DNA of 64,000 bases from Hedera helix (GCA_947179155.2 OX359270.1:17953556-18017555), one strand, 5' to 3'; counted from the first letter of the stretch, positions 9,881-22,850 are shown. The notes: generated from the letters alone by a model not told the origin. Numbers and translations: made by a program.

Positions 9881-12797
9881 AGGTTCTCACGAACATAATA
9901 AGCTCATGCTTTGAGTAGATCTTATGGCACTAGTAAAACTTTGTTTGTGAGTTTAAGATTTAAAGTGAACCATTATTTATGAACAAGCTTACTAATTAAT
10001 GTGTCTTTTCATGCAGGTACAAATATGAATGTTGATTATTGATACTCTGTCTGATGTTGTATACTCACTGTCATTAATCCTTCTAAGACAAATTCAGATG
10101 ATCTCAGCAAGGAATCTATCGAGTGAATTTTCTAAATTAAACTGATGCAGCAAGATGAAGAAATCAAAAGCATGCTCTATTGATAAGAACTATTAATTGA
10201 TTCACTCGAAGAATGTAATAACTTGTTTGTCTGCCTTCAAATAAACTAGGAAGTTCAAATCTCGATGCCAAAGGACACCGAATCCTATTCTTCTCAAAGG
10301 AAGCATCACTGTGCCAAGCACTAACAAAATTACTTCTCACCGGTTCGAAGGTTTATAGCAGAAGCAAGTCTAACGGAAATCTATGCTTTAAAGTGTAAAA
10401 TGATTTTCTATACCAAACGTCAGCAGCTGGAATCAGTCTCTAATCCAAGTATTCACTCGATGGGTTCAGCATTAAGCTTTACGATAAGCCCAAGGACTTA
10501 AATTCAAAGGATATTATCTGAAGATGAGTGGCAAAGGAAGTGCTTCACTTATTTAAGAACAGTATTATGAGTTTTGTCAAGCTACAACATATGGTAATCA
10601 ATGATGGAATCCTCGAGCAGCACTGTTTTCCTTCTTCAAGTGAATGATCTCGAGCTTGATTGATGTTAAAGGAATCCAATTCAAAAGTCTTCAATGATCT
10701 TCTGAAACTACTTCTTTGAAATTAGGAGGTAGATCTTATTGAAAATTACTGATGTGTACCTCACTGCAATGTCCTTTGTGATGAATATCAAAGTCACTTT
10801 CCTAAATCACAGATACCAGGCCCGAGACATGAAAATCAACTCAGCACAGATGAATGGACATATATATATGTATGTATTTCTATGATCACCGGATCTAAGA
10901 TTCATTCTGTTGACCATTAAAGTTCAAAAAGAGTTGAAGAAACTCATTCATGTGCAAAGCAGCTCATTCAATGAAGAAGTTCATACAAGGCACACCCTGT
11001 GTACGTGCTCAGATTTATTAAACAAATTCTCTCAATGTCAAATTTCTTCAAAACCATCTATGAATGAGAAGGGTGAGAAGATCAAGGCAATAAGGAGTAG
11101 TCATGAATGACTTACTCTAAGTTTAAGAAATTCCCTTTCAATATGTGAGAAAAGGAAAAGTTTATCTCAAGAAAATTTCATGCTCATAGCCATTGGCAGT
11201 AGGCTCTCCAACATCAATGCATCAGAATAAGCTTTTAGCTTGAAATGGTTGAAGAAATATCTGCTTGACATTCTATAGAAAAGTCAGATTTATGAAATGC
11301 TAAACAGGAAGTCTTTTGATAGTGTATATCCTCACAAATCATTTTGGATAGAGATGAGCAAAGGAGAATAACAGGAAGGAAAAAAAATGCTTTAGTCTCA
11401 AGAGAAAATTGTACTGAGACTCAACGATGAATATTGAAGAGTTCCTTACTCATCAAAATTTGCTGGATACCTCAAGGAAGTCAATCTATGAAAGATTGAA
11501 TGAAGTCTGAATACTAATGCAAGAAGAAGACTTGATTCTTGGAATTCTCTAGAAGAGAAAGAAGTTGGTTATAAAGGAAGGCATCTATTAATCTTTGACC
11601 TCACCTATTGATTTAGTGAATCAGGTCAGATCTGTTGTCACTAATATCATGGTAAGATAAAAGATATTTCAAGTCAGAAGAAAGTTCATCTCTCAAATAA
11701 GGATCGTAGAGTCTGTCAGGCGATCGCAGAATAAGGCTTGGCAGATTGAAGTGTCTTTTCGGAAGATCGTAGAGTTGTCTCCTCATCAAAAAGCTAACTC
11801 TCGAGATCGAAGAATCAACGCAGTCAGTCACTCTACGACTCTCAAAATTCAGTCTACGAACCAAGCAGAGTCAAAGAGCAACCTCTACATGAGCAGTCAG
11901 AGTTATGACAACAATCCTTACAAAGTCCATCCAGAAAGCTGTCCTTGAGCTGACAAACAAGCTAAACAAAGATCTCTGAGTTCATCTAAAGCATCTACTC
12001 TTAAAAGAGATCGTAAAGCAGCTCAAATCTTAACTCTACGATTGCACTTTAGGCAAGATCGTAAAGTAGCAAAGCCAAGTCGTGGAGTAAGAAAGCAAGC
12101 TAAGAAGTATAAAACTCATCAGAAGACCAAAATTTGAGGAAAATTATTGATGAATGATCGCTACAGTCAACTCTGTATCTTCAGAAGGCAGATGAAGGTA
12201 AATTTTATTCTTCAATGGACTACCTTTCTCATTCTAGTCACAAAGTCCCAAAACAATGTGATTGATGAACCAAATGAACTTATCTTTCCTGTCGTAATCT
12301 CTAAATTCTACGACTGATAACTAAGCAAGTCTTATCATCCCAAATCGTAGAGTCACTTCCTGATCGTAGAGCATAATTGAGTCTACGTTTGCACTTCATA
12401 AAAATTTCTTGCCCATAAACTACTTCATAGTTATTTACAAGCCTACAATTCATGACATCAATAATCAAGGTCATCTACTGAAAAGGATGATGGTTGAGTG
12501 GTTGGCAGCCAACTCTACGAACTATTCAAGTTTACTCTAACAGGGAAGGTGAACTTCACGCCCTCTAAACTCCAGTGGGTTAGAATACTTGATGTGCTAC
12601 AGTTATGAAAAATGCAAAAGTTAAGGCCACGTTCTACAAATAAGTATCTGACACGTGTCCTCTGCAAAAATAAGAGGGAACTAGCATAAGTCAATTTTTA
12701 AAACTGACGGTGGTCATTTCCCATTAGTTGTCAATACCCATTCTCCCAAAACTCATCAAAACCCTAGAAATTTCTTCAGAAAGCGAAATCTCTCTCT
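9881..12797 (+). mobile_element. Element K 5' interior, no recognisable coding region
   Basis: Nearly 3 kb in which a gag-pol would be expected, but frames are short (the longest 83 codons at 11613, minus) and none shows a retroelement domain. From about 11700 to 12520 roughly 15 copies of the CTCTACGAT/ATCGTAGAG motifs of the LTR reappear. The stretch may be a decayed gag-pol or an unrelated filler. Confidence 0.6.
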
Positions 12798-14788
12798 GTG
12801 TGCTATTCTCAAATTTGTTTTAATCTCATGGCATCTCTTCAAGTTATTCCTGGAAATATTGTTTGTTTTGAAAAATTTGGAGATGCAGAGCAGAAATTTA
12901 AAGCTATTCTTCATCTGGTCAAGAATGCTGGATTCACCATGTGTCTGGAAACCAGCACCAGGATTTTCTCTACACTTGTGAAAGAATTCTATTCAAACGC
13001 TGATTATCGAGGAAATACCCTCATCACAAAGGTTAAGAAAATTTCATTGCAAATAGGGCTTTCTGAAATCAATCTCAGTCTAGGTATTCCAACCGGAGGA
13101 ATTACTTCTCTAGACAAGATTAATATTGAACTTGGACTGAAGTTGATGGGCTATCAGAAGAAGTCTCCTATAAAAGGAATCAAGAAGAAAGATTTTCCTC
13201 AGCAGTACGAGTTTCTAGCTGACATTGTTGGGAAGAGCATTCTGTGCAAAGACACTGCATATGATACTATCAGTGAAGATCAATTAAGGCTTATGACTGC
13301 TATTGCTCAAAGAAAGAAAATCAACTTTGGAGCAGTTCTCTTAGGATGGATAAAGAGATGGATAGATGATGCCAAGACAAGAGCTGAAGCAAGAAAGCTC
13401 ACTCCTAAAATGCTCTATGGGAGATTCATAAGCATCATTTTGAAGAAACTACTGGCAAATGCAATTAGGGAAGATGAAGGAGAAATTCTAAACTGCAACA
13501 AAAGAATTACTCCAAGATTGTTTGAAGATTGAAAAAAGAACCCTCATGCCAATAAGGGTAAAAAGGCTCAAGGATCGAGAAGCGTCAGCAAAAAGATGGA
13601 GGAAAAATCTAAAGGAAAAGGAAAAAGAGAAATGGAAGAAATGACAGAGGAAAATTACAGGAGGGTAATGAGCAGTCTAGAAGCAAAACTCTTGTGATCT
13701 ATGATTGTCAGGAATCAAAGAAGAAAAGAAAATTCAATGAAGCAGAGAAGACTGCAGAAGAGAAAGATGTCAGTACAGGGAAAGCTAAGAAGGTGAAGAT
13801 AAATCCCAAAGGGTCTGAGATTGAGAAGAAGAAGACAAAAAAGAAAATTACTTATACTCTTCCAAGGAGAAGTTGGAGAATTAGAGAACAGTGGAGAAGT
13901 TCAATCTCTATAGGACCACCTCAGGTTATAGAAATTGATGATGATGAAGAAAATTCAAATTCTGGAGAAAGAACATCTGACAGTTCAAAAGAATAAGCTT
14001 CTATAGACTCCTCAAAGAAGAAATCAGAATGTCATAAAAATAGTTTGTCTGAAAAAGAAATCATATTCGGTTCTGATCAGGAAACTGAACTAGTTGAAAA
14101 AGACTCAGCACCTGAGTTCAATAAAGATGATGATGTAGCTGAAGAAGTTGCTGTACCAGGGGAACAATACTCGAAAAATTCTGAAGCTGGAAAGACTAAA
14201 TCAGATGTGAAAGGAGACTGTCAAGAAACTGTGATGAAAGAAGATAGTAACCTTCAAGAAGAGACCAGCACTCATGAAGTAGAAGAATCAAAAGAAAGGT
14301 CAAGAAGGTCAAACAGAAGAAGAGGTTTAAGTGGCTTTATGAAGAAAATAGGCAGGAGCACAAGTACAAGTATTAAGGAGAGACAAATAAGGATGAAAGT
14401 TGAAAAGAAGCTGAAGAAAGTAAGACTACTAAGGAAACTGGAAAAGTAGCAATTTGAAGCATATCGACTGAAGCAGATCAAAAGGAGACGTAGAGAAAGA
14501 AGGAAGCATACCAGCCAGAAGGAAAAATGTTCTATTTTATGGGATCATGATCATCTATTCAATTTCATTCCCATACTACCACTTCTAAGGGCTATAGTCA
14601 TGAATGATCAAAGGTCTATTAGCTGGAGCTACTCGACATTTCCAAATCTTTCGTTAGTCGCCCAACATTTCTCAAAGGTAATGACCATTGCAACCACACT
14701 GATAAGCAGTGAGCCTTTCTATCCTCACTACCAAAGCTGCCAAGAGATATCCATCTGGAATCTGACTAGCTCTCAATCATCCAGATAG
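12798..14788 (+). pseudogene. Decayed ~660-codon ORF, plant transposon-associated type
   Basis: The first open part (12798-13532, 244 codons) contains FYSNADYRG, a LGIPTGG stretch and LYGRFISIILKKLLAN. This pattern resembles the 'putative plant transposon protein' domain found in ORFs of plant LTR elements; its function is unknown. Translation then meets TGA at 13530-13532 and stays open in the same frame to about 13690. There a one-base shift leads into the frame starting GTG at 13694. That frame is broken by TAA at 13994 and TAG at 14447 and ends at 14786-14788. The C-terminal part is rich in Lys, Glu and Arg, so basic and probably unstructured. A second Met (at 12828) is a possible alternative start. 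One shift plus three stops make it a pseudogene in this copy. Confidence 0.6.
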
Positions 14789-15395
14789 ATTGTGGGGAAT
14801 CAAAATGCAGAAATCTGAAAGTCCTCTCTTGTGACTCACTAAACTCTCAGTCACCCTGCATCACCTCCCCATTTGTAGAGTCCCAAAACTTTGCAAACAT
14901 TTTTAAAATACCAACTTTCCAGTCATAGAGTCCCAACATTCTATGGACCTTGAAAATGTACTTATTCTTAGTCTCATAGAGTCTCAAAACTCTGTGTTAG
15001 ACTTCAAGATATCTTTCTAAACCAGCATTGACACAGTCAGCTCCATATAATATCTAAATTGATGATGTCAAAAAGGGGGAGAGAATATAAGGAACTAAGG
15101 GGGAGAGAATATGAGGAACTAAGGGGGAGCAACATGAAGAAGGAGAATCAGCCGACTAAGGGGGAGACAACAAATAGCCAGCAAACTGAGTGAGAGAAAA
15201 GTGAAACATGGAGAGCAGCTGTAAGTATGTATAACCTTTTTGTAAACCTTTCTTGTAAAAATGCTCATTTAATGAAATCATTCATTTGCACTAGTCATAC
15301 AGTATTTCACTGTATCATAAGACATAATTTACCTATCAAGTAGATGCATTATATGAATGTCATTTCAGTAAGTCTATTAGTTTTGTCATCATCAA
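14789..15395 (+). mobile_element. Element K 3' interior with GGGGGAG repeats
   Basis: Non-coding. An AAGGGGGAGA(G/A) motif recurs at about 15072, 15097, 15121 and 15158 within a GGAACTAAGGGGGAG repeat. Such purine-rich repeats before the final polypurine tract are common in SIRE-type elements. Confidence 0.6.
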
Positions 15396-15407
15396 ATAGG
15401 GGGAGAT
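15396..15407 (+). other. Polypurine tract of element K
   Basis: ATAGGGGGAGAT directly precedes the 3' LTR start TGTTGAAAG at 15408. It is the expected plus-strand primer site. Confidence 0.85.
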
Positions 15408-18093
15408 TGTTGAAAGTTGTTTGATTTGATGATGATAACTGTTGTGCAAAAATGATTGTGGTAAATGTGCTTACATGGTTGATTGTCAATATGTGTCTGA
15501 CAATGTGCTTACGTGTTAATGTGCTTATGTGCTTACTTGATTATGTGTGTAAATGTTCTAAAAGTGCTTATGTGGTTAATTGTCAAAGTGATTATATGTT
15601 AATCAAATTATGTGCCTACATGATCATGTGTGTATGATATATATTACCTAATGTGATTTACATACTTGTATAACACATATATGATCTTGTTGAAAACTAT
15701 CTGATGCTTTTAAAAGATAATGAAAGTTATCTGGTTCAAATGTTGTAAAGTCCTTTCAAAAGATATATGTGTACAAATGACTTAGATTTTAAAGATCAGA
15801 AATGTTAGGTTGATCTTTCTGTAGGAGTCACTCTGCATAAAAGATGCATGATATAAGCAGAGTAGCATAAGAATGAATCATTGTTGTATTTATGTATGAC
15901 AGAGTCTGTAAAGTCCTTTCAATATATAATGATGTAATAATGAAAGAAATGACTTAGTTAGAAAAGATCAAATCTGTTAGGTTGATCTTATGTTAGATCT
16001 GATCAGTCTATATGATCGTAGAACGGACTCTACGATTCCAAGGAAAGAAGACTCAACGATTCAGTATAAATCGTAGACTAAACTATACGACTCCTTACCT
16101 AAATAACTCTACGATCTTCAAAGAGAGACAGATGTGCAAGAGGTCTACAAAGTAGACAAACTAAATTAAAGAACTGATCAAGTACAAATCGTAGAGCATA
16201 ACTCTACGATCGTTGAACAGGCAGCTAAGTAGACCTGCAATTAACGCAGAACCAGAAAAGAAATGTACTCTACGATATACACAATCTAGAAAGATCGTGG
16301 AGTAAACTTGAAGAGCAAGCACATACGAGAACTATACGATTTGCACAGTTAGAAGAAATCATAGAGTGAAACAGGATGACAAGACAATGCGAAAATTTGT
16401 TCTACACATAGAATAATCGTTGAGTAGAAATAAAGGATGTGCCAACGAAGACAACAACTCAACGATTCCACTGAGAAGCACTGCAACTAACAAGCTCTAC
16501 GATTTGAACAAAGGGACAAGATCGTAGAACGAAATCGTAAAGCAAAGCACTGGAAACAAACTCTACGATCTGAACAGAATAGCAGGATCGCAGAGTAAAA
16601 GAAAAGATTGCTCTAACTCAACGTTTTACTTGAAATACCTCAAGTAACATTCATGGAGCTGATTTCGCAGAATCAGAATAAACAGCCTATCACTCGACGA
16701 ATTCACTGAGCAGTTCAGAACCAGTAAACAAACAGAACGACAATATAGTGCGAAAGAAAAAAGAATACTTCTCGCCCAGATTCAAGAAAGATTAAGTGTT
16801 CTTGATATTCAGATGCATGTCAGAGTCACAGAAGACATTGTGCCTAAACGACTATAAGTCAGGACCCACTACTCAGGAAAAAGGTGAATAAGGTCAGACT
16901 AATGGAACATCTCTGAATGCATTCAAAACAGTTGGTTCTAAAAGTCAAGGAATGTATTTATTGATGGATCAGAAGATTAATTAGCAAAGAATATAATAAT
17001 CTGTGTTGAACAACTCTGGGAGTGCAACGACTATAAATTCAGAGAAAGCTAAGCTACAATTTGATATATCAGAACATGTCAAAAAAGGAAAAAAGAACTG
17101 ACACAAGCAGCAAGAAAGTCAACATCGAAGATATTAAAGATATGTACAAAGCCAAATGGAACCAATGGGATTTCTTTCAACGGTAAAATATGCACAAAAA
17201 TATAAGGGCTTTGAGGATTCACAGAAACAGTGTTGTTGAAAATAAAAAGAAAGGATGGTGAACAACAACAGATCATAGAGTAAAATAGAAAATGAATATG
17301 CTGAAGAACTCCACGATCCATCAGAACACTAATACTGAATTGAGAGAGACATAGAGTGAAATAACTCTATTACAAGAGAAGTGTTCAGAGCTGCTAGGCA
17401 CGTGGTAGAGAGAAGCTGAAATGCAAACTTGATACATACATGGAAGAAACTGAGTACCAAAAGGAATGAGCATTACAGTCATCTCAGAAGCCCATCTCGA
17501 GAAGCTATAAACGGCCTATGATAAGAAAGAACAACTGAGTATCAAAAGGAAGGAGCTTCATAGTCATCTCAGGAGTTCATCTCGAGAAGTTATCAAGTAC
17601 CAAAGGAGCTGAAGTACAAAAGCCCAGCAGCACAATGGGTGATCACAAGAAGATATTGAACAAATAAAGAAGCCAAACATCATTGCCGAACTCAATATCA
17701 TTTTAAGAATGATCACATCTTGCTACTGAGTATTTAAAGTCAATGGAACTTAAAGTACAACTCAAAAGCAACTCCAACATCTATCAACAAGCAAGGAGCC
17801 AAGTCTGTTAGACTTGAAGAGGGCAGTTATGTCCTTGTCCTAGTAACTAAAGGAGCCAAGTCCGCTGGACTTGAAGAGGGCAGTTATGTCCTTGTCCTAG
17901 TGACTAAACTAGCCAAACCTGCTGGGTTTGAAGGGTTCTTGGTGAACCAGAGTTTCCAAGCCTGATGTGCTTGAAGGGTTCTGTATGAATCATTCTTAGT
18001 GGTCGTTGTAGTAGAAGAGTGGAGTAGGAGTTATTCATCTCCGAACCACTTAAAACTCTCTGGTGTCATTTACATTCAGTCATCTACATTCTG

Positions 18094-18151
<58 letters not shown>

Positions 18152-18386
18152 CTGCTAAAATTGGTTTACTTGACAAGTGGTTATCTTCAATAAACTCTTA
18201 ATTCAACGGATAAGCTTTACAAATCTTTAAGGGGAGTTTTCAAACTAATATTCCGCTGTGCAAACAAATCTTGATTAAATGAATTAATTGGTAATAAACT
18301 TTTGAAGTTAAGTAAAAAGTTTTTAAGAGATATATTCACCCCCCCCCCCCCCTTTTAAATCACTTGTGTACCTCTGGGAACTAACA
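15408..18386 (+). repeat. 3' LTR of element K
   Basis: Aligns with 6894-9866 throughout. Differences by eye include scattered substitutions, a longer (AT)n run (18096-18150), loss of about 12 bp near 18002, and growth of a C tract from 6 to 14 bases (18339-18352). It is followed by the ATATTGAT duplication at 18387-18394. Confidence 0.9.
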
Positions 18387-18394
18387 ATATTGAT
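18387..18394. repeat. Target-site duplication of element K, right copy
   Basis: ATATTGAT, identical to 6886-6893, directly after the 3' LTR end CTAACA. Confidence 0.8.
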
Positions 18395-19444
18395 TTCATT
18401 AATAGCTTATTAACGTATAATAATGCTAATTTACATATTATTAACTTCATAATTTCTGCGGACCTTTTCAGTTCCATAATCAGTCCATGTCCAATTTTTG
18501 ACATATCAAATAGTCATAATACTCATTTTTCCATAAACTATTTTCTCGAAAAGCGAACCACGCTCGGATTATCAAAATCCATTATCTTTTATCCTTTTAA
18601 ACTTATATAATCATTTACGACCTTTACGTCATTACCTTCACACACGTTGCTCATATTTACTTCATACTTACTCATCACATTCTTTCTGTACATCATTAGG
18701 GGTATTACTTTTTGTATCTATTAATCATACAAATAATTATCTTATTTCCATCATTCAAGATCAATTCCATTTCATAATAACTTCAAATTCTCTCAGTCAT
18801 TATTCTTATTATTTCTTTAATCGTTAATATGCCAATTAGGTTTAACTACTAAGCTTCACTGCAAATACATACTTATCTTGTCATTTCTCATACCATCGCC
18901 TCTCCGGGAATATTCATTAAACTCGTCTTAAGTATTCATAATTAATTCTCATTTCACTTATGCTTTCCTTATTTCATTTACTCTTTTTTTATATTCAATC
19001 ACACATACACAATCCATTACCTGCTGACACATAACATCGTGTCTTACAATAATTATGCTCAAATTACCTTATTATAGGTATTACAGTAAATCATCCATCT
19101 CAAATTTGTTATATTTACATTTAACCTTCATATTTCCATATCTATCATAATCTCATATTTTTTACATCACTCATACACTTTACATATATGTAACTGTTCA
19201 TTTCCATTATACTTTCTCATTTCCATAATTCTCTAACTTAAATCATCTTTCTATATTCGACCACATAGGTCCCCCATTAATATTTCAACCACACAGGTCC
19301 TTTCTAACACATTGATCACATAATAATTCAATTTAATCAATCCTTAATACATTATGTCATTCAAACTAGGTTTTAATCTTCTAACCTTTACATAATTAAT
19401 CATAATCCTCAATTGAACATCCTGTAAAAATTCGGGATGTCACA
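18395..19444 (-). repeat. Start of LTR of minus-strand element X
   Basis: On the minus strand the LTR begins TGTGACATCCCGAATTTT at 19444, a typical plant gypsy LTR start. It matches the LTR remnant at 1-379. It directly abuts protease coding sequence of element D at 19445, so X is inserted in D (or D is truncated there). No coding potential. Confidence 0.7.
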
Positions 19445-20883
19445 CTACCTGTTTATTTATATCTGAGAAATTTGCTCAACAGTTAGACTTATCGCGGGAG
19501 CAATTAGAAAACCCTCTAAATATAAAAGTTGCAAATAAAGAAGTAATTCTCGTAAGTCACGTTCATAAAAATTGTAGCCTAGAGATAAGGGGTCAGAAGA
19601 TGTCCGTTGGTTTAATTCCTAGCTGATTAGGAGAATTCAACGTGATATTGGGAATGAATTGGTTGTATAACCATAGGGCAGTAATTGTTTGCCAGAAGAA
19701 ATGTATAAACCTTCAGACTCCAAACAAGTCTAAGGTAGTGTTTTACGGTAGTAAGTCACTGAGGTAGTTTGTTTATCTAATGACGATACAGGCCAGAGGA
19801 ATGTTAAAGAAAAGTTGTGAAGGCTATTTAGCCCACATTATAGATACCCGAATGATGGAAGTGAAAATGGGATAAATACCAGTTGTAAGTGATTTTATAG
19901 ATCTATTTCTAGAAGAGTTGGCAGGTCTTCTGCCTAATAGGGAGATCGAATTCGTAATAGATTTAGTATCGGGAATGGAGCCAATTTCTAAAGCATTGTA
20001 CCGAATGGCTCTAGTGGAAATGAGAGAGTTGATGGTTCAACTTTAAGAATTATTAGACAAAAAGTATATTCAACCAAACGTGTTTCCGTGGGGAGCACCC
20101 GTGTTATTCGTGAAAAAGAAGGACGGATCTTTAAGACATTGTATCGACTACATAGAGTTGAACACAGTGATGATCAAGAACAAATACCCATTGCCAAGAA
20201 TTGACGATCTCTTTGACCAACTCAAAGGGGCATGATATTTTTCAAAAATTGATTTATAGACAGGGTATGACCAGCTGAAGGTCAGAAAAGAGCATGTGCT
20301 AAAGATAACATTCAAGACGCATTATGACTATTACAAGTTCTTGGAAATATCATTTGGATTAACAAATGCGCCAGCAACTTTCATGGATATGATGAACCGG
20401 ATGTTCAAGAATTATCTAGATAAGTTTGTGGTATTGTTCATAGATGATATTCTGGTCTATTCAAAGATGAAAATGGATCATGCTGAACACTTAAGAGTAA
20501 TATTCGAAACTTTGAGGATGGAACTGTTGTATGCGAAATTCTTAAAGTGTGAATTTTGGTTAGAAAGAGTGCAGTTTTTAGGGCACATCATTGACAAGGA
20601 GGGAATATCAATAGACCCAGCAAATGTGGAATCAGTAATAAATTGGGAATGACCGAGGATGCTAACAGAAATAAGGAGTTTCTTAAGATTAGCTGGATAC
20701 TACTGAATATTTATAAATGATTTTTCGAAGTTGTCGGGACCATTGACGAATTTGACACAAAAAGCGGTGAAATTTGCGTGGTCAGTAAGGTGTGAAGAGA
20801 GTTTTCAGGAACTCAAGAAGATATTGAGTGAGGCACCAATATTGTTATTGTCAGATGATAAAGGTAGTTTTGTGGTGTATAGT
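19445..20883 (+). pseudogene. Ty3/gypsy pol of element D, part 1: protease and reverse transcriptase
   Basis: Reading through stops, the product begins in the protease (LFISEKFAQQLDLSREQLE at about 19453, just after the missing DTG active site; VILGMNWLYNHRAVI near 19640). It continues into RT: KKDGSLRHCIDYIELN, a FIDDILVYSK catalytic box at 20437-20466, and the KCEFW...FLGHII thumb region. It ends in the RT/RNase H connection at SFVVYS. At least eight in-frame stops are present, including within QL*ELL, GA*YF and DL*TG. Sequence and order match Tekay/Del-type chromoviruses. Gag lies beyond the X insertion, outside the window. Element E interrupts the gene at 20884 and coding resumes at 32572. 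Confidence 0.9.
20879..20883. repeat. Target-site duplication of element E, left copy (ATAGT)
   Basis: ATAGT directly before the LTR start at 20884 and again at 32567-32571 directly after the other LTR. Removing E and one copy restores the reading frame of D (VYS then DTSYKGHG). Confidence 0.97.
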
Positions 20884-22835
20884 TGTCGACGCCGGGATTT
20901 TCGCTCGTCTCGTATTTTATTATTAAAATGTCCTTTTCAATTTTAGCCTTTAGATTAAGATGTGATTTTGAAAAGGGTCGGCTTAATGTCGACGGGTTTT
21001 GAAAGATCGATTTTTATGAGCCAATTGACCAGAGTCGCCAGTTGGTATATTTGAAATGGATGTACCAACTCATCCGAGTTTGTTTTCGTAATCGCTGGCT
21101 CATATGTGACTCCGAGTTAATTGGTCCGCAAACCGAGATTCATAGAGTTCGGGGGCTTGCTTAAGCGAGGGGAAGGTGTTAGGCACCCCCCGACTTCCGT
21201 GAAACACGGTTACCGCTATCTTGATGTTTTCATATTATTTTAAATCCTAAAATGTGTGAGTTGCGTGTATGTGCATGTGTGCCTAGCTGAATGCTTGTGG
21301 TGAATTTTGTTTGGATTTTTGTATGGCAAATGTGCTTTATCTGGAAAGTGTTTTAACGTCTTTTGACCCAAATGACGAGGTTTTGCTTTTTTATAAGAAC
21401 GATTGATTTTTAATTTCGAAAACTTTTGAGGGTTTTTTATTAGATGTCATTTTAGAAAACAAACAATTTTAAACTTTTGTCAAATAGGAATCGAGACTAT
21501 ACATTGCCTTCCAACAGTTAATATAAATAAAACGAGGGCAACTTCTAGAACTCTTTAACCCTATGCACAAAGTTTAATGAAAACACTTATTTATTTACAA
21601 AATCGTTTTTTATGGCGTTTTAAAAACCAATTAAAGCCTATTCATCAATCATGGATTAAAGTTTGCCAAAACACTTAACCTTTAAACCTCGTGACTCTAA
21701 TATCCTGAAATTGATCATTTTTTACAAAATCTTCATTATTTGCCTTATTTAAAAACCATTTTTTGTGTCGTAAATTAAACAAGCACTCACAACGTGTCGG
21801 GGCTATCAACGGGCATGTAAGCCATCCAGACAACCCCAAACACCCACAATCACATATTTTATTATTATTACGGGGCCTTAACCCGAACACGACTTTGTAT
21901 CGCTTTAAGGCCGGATATTACAAAATACACATCCATGGACCCTATACCATGATTACATACACCAAAATGTCCATCATCGGGATTTGACCGCGAGGATCTC
22001 CTCCCTAGGCTCACATTCACCCAAATCATGGCACAACCAACCCTAAACCAAATCTAACGAGATTTAACATTGCTATCACATTACATAACCCAAATATCAC
22101 AACTAAATCACTAAAAACTATCCATTACCACAACGAACGAGATATCACCGTACGGATGTCATCGGGGCGTTAGGAGGAGTTACTTTCCGATGGAGACCTC
22201 GCTAACAACCCCTAATCCACGGATCCTTTATCAACATAACAACATATTACATCACATAACCCAAAACATAAGCTATATTAACAATACAAGCGATAGAATA
22301 CCAAAAAGACAATCTTTTCACCTTGCAAAACGCGGATTCAAGCTTCTATATCACGAAATAGATTACACCACAAGATTGCTAACCAATGGATACAACAAAT
22401 GGGATATATTGCTTGAATCTAACAAGCAAAACGACCCCTCTCTCTCTCCCCCGCGAGCTCTCTCTCTCCTCTTTTCTTTTTTTTCTTTTTTTTTTCTTTT
22501 TCTTCTCTTTTTTTTTCTTTTTTTTCTCTCTCCTCTTTTCTTTTTTTTCTTTTTTTTTTCTTTTTCTTCTCTCTCTTCTGGTGAGCGAGACCCCCGAACA
22601 TCGTAAGCGGAGTGGCCATTAGTCGTCTTTTGTGGTCAGCTCAGGCCTTTCTGGATTAACTGTTCGCCTTGCCTCAAGTGACCGGATGCTCGTTGTCCGT
22701 TGTGGCGGTTTTGACCATAAATCGCTGGGGTGGCTTTGTGCTGGGGTCCACCTTTCTTTCCGCATGTCGGGTCAAATGACGATTTTGCCCTCCTGCCAGG
22801 GTTAGTAGAGAAAGTGCAAAATTTGGGTGTCTACA
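20884..22835 (-). repeat. 3' LTR of element E (left copy)
   Basis: On the plus strand it starts TGTCGACGCCGGG and ends GGGTGTCTACA. A pure C/T tract lies at about 22437-22575. The many short open frames across the tract are low-complexity and not genes. Nearly identical to 30609-32566. Confidence 0.97.
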
Positions 22836-22850
22836 GCTGCCCCTCTTTAT
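22836..22850 (-). other. Polypurine tract of element E
   Basis: The minus strand reads ATAAAGAGGGGCAGC directly before the LTR start TGTAGACACCC at 22835. It confirms the minus orientation given by gag. Confidence 0.8.

Larger units (their letters stand above)
6894..18386 (+). mobile_element. Non-autonomous SIRE-like LTR retrotransposon K (11.5 kb)
   Basis: Two LTRs of 2973 and 2979 bp (6894-9866, 15408-18386) flank a 5.5-kb interior with a tRNA-Met primer site and a polypurine tract. Both LTRs begin TGTTGAA and end CTAACA. Flanks carry a direct repeat ATATTGAT. The TTGGTATCAGAGCAGG primer region, the AAAAAGGGGGAGA stretch near 15070 and the ATCAAATAGGGGGAGATTGTTG junction are typical of the SIRE/Maximus Copia group. 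No protease, integrase or RT is seen. The only long coding relic is at 12798-14788. The LTRs differ by several percent by eye, so the insertion is not recent. It lies inside the LTR of X. Confidence 0.85.

Noticed and set aside
22190..22606. Frames of 66-138 codons across the C/T tract of E's LTRs, rich in Phe/Leu/Ser or Lys/Glu
   Set aside because: Produced by the pure C/T tract; repeated in both LTRs with shifts in tract length.
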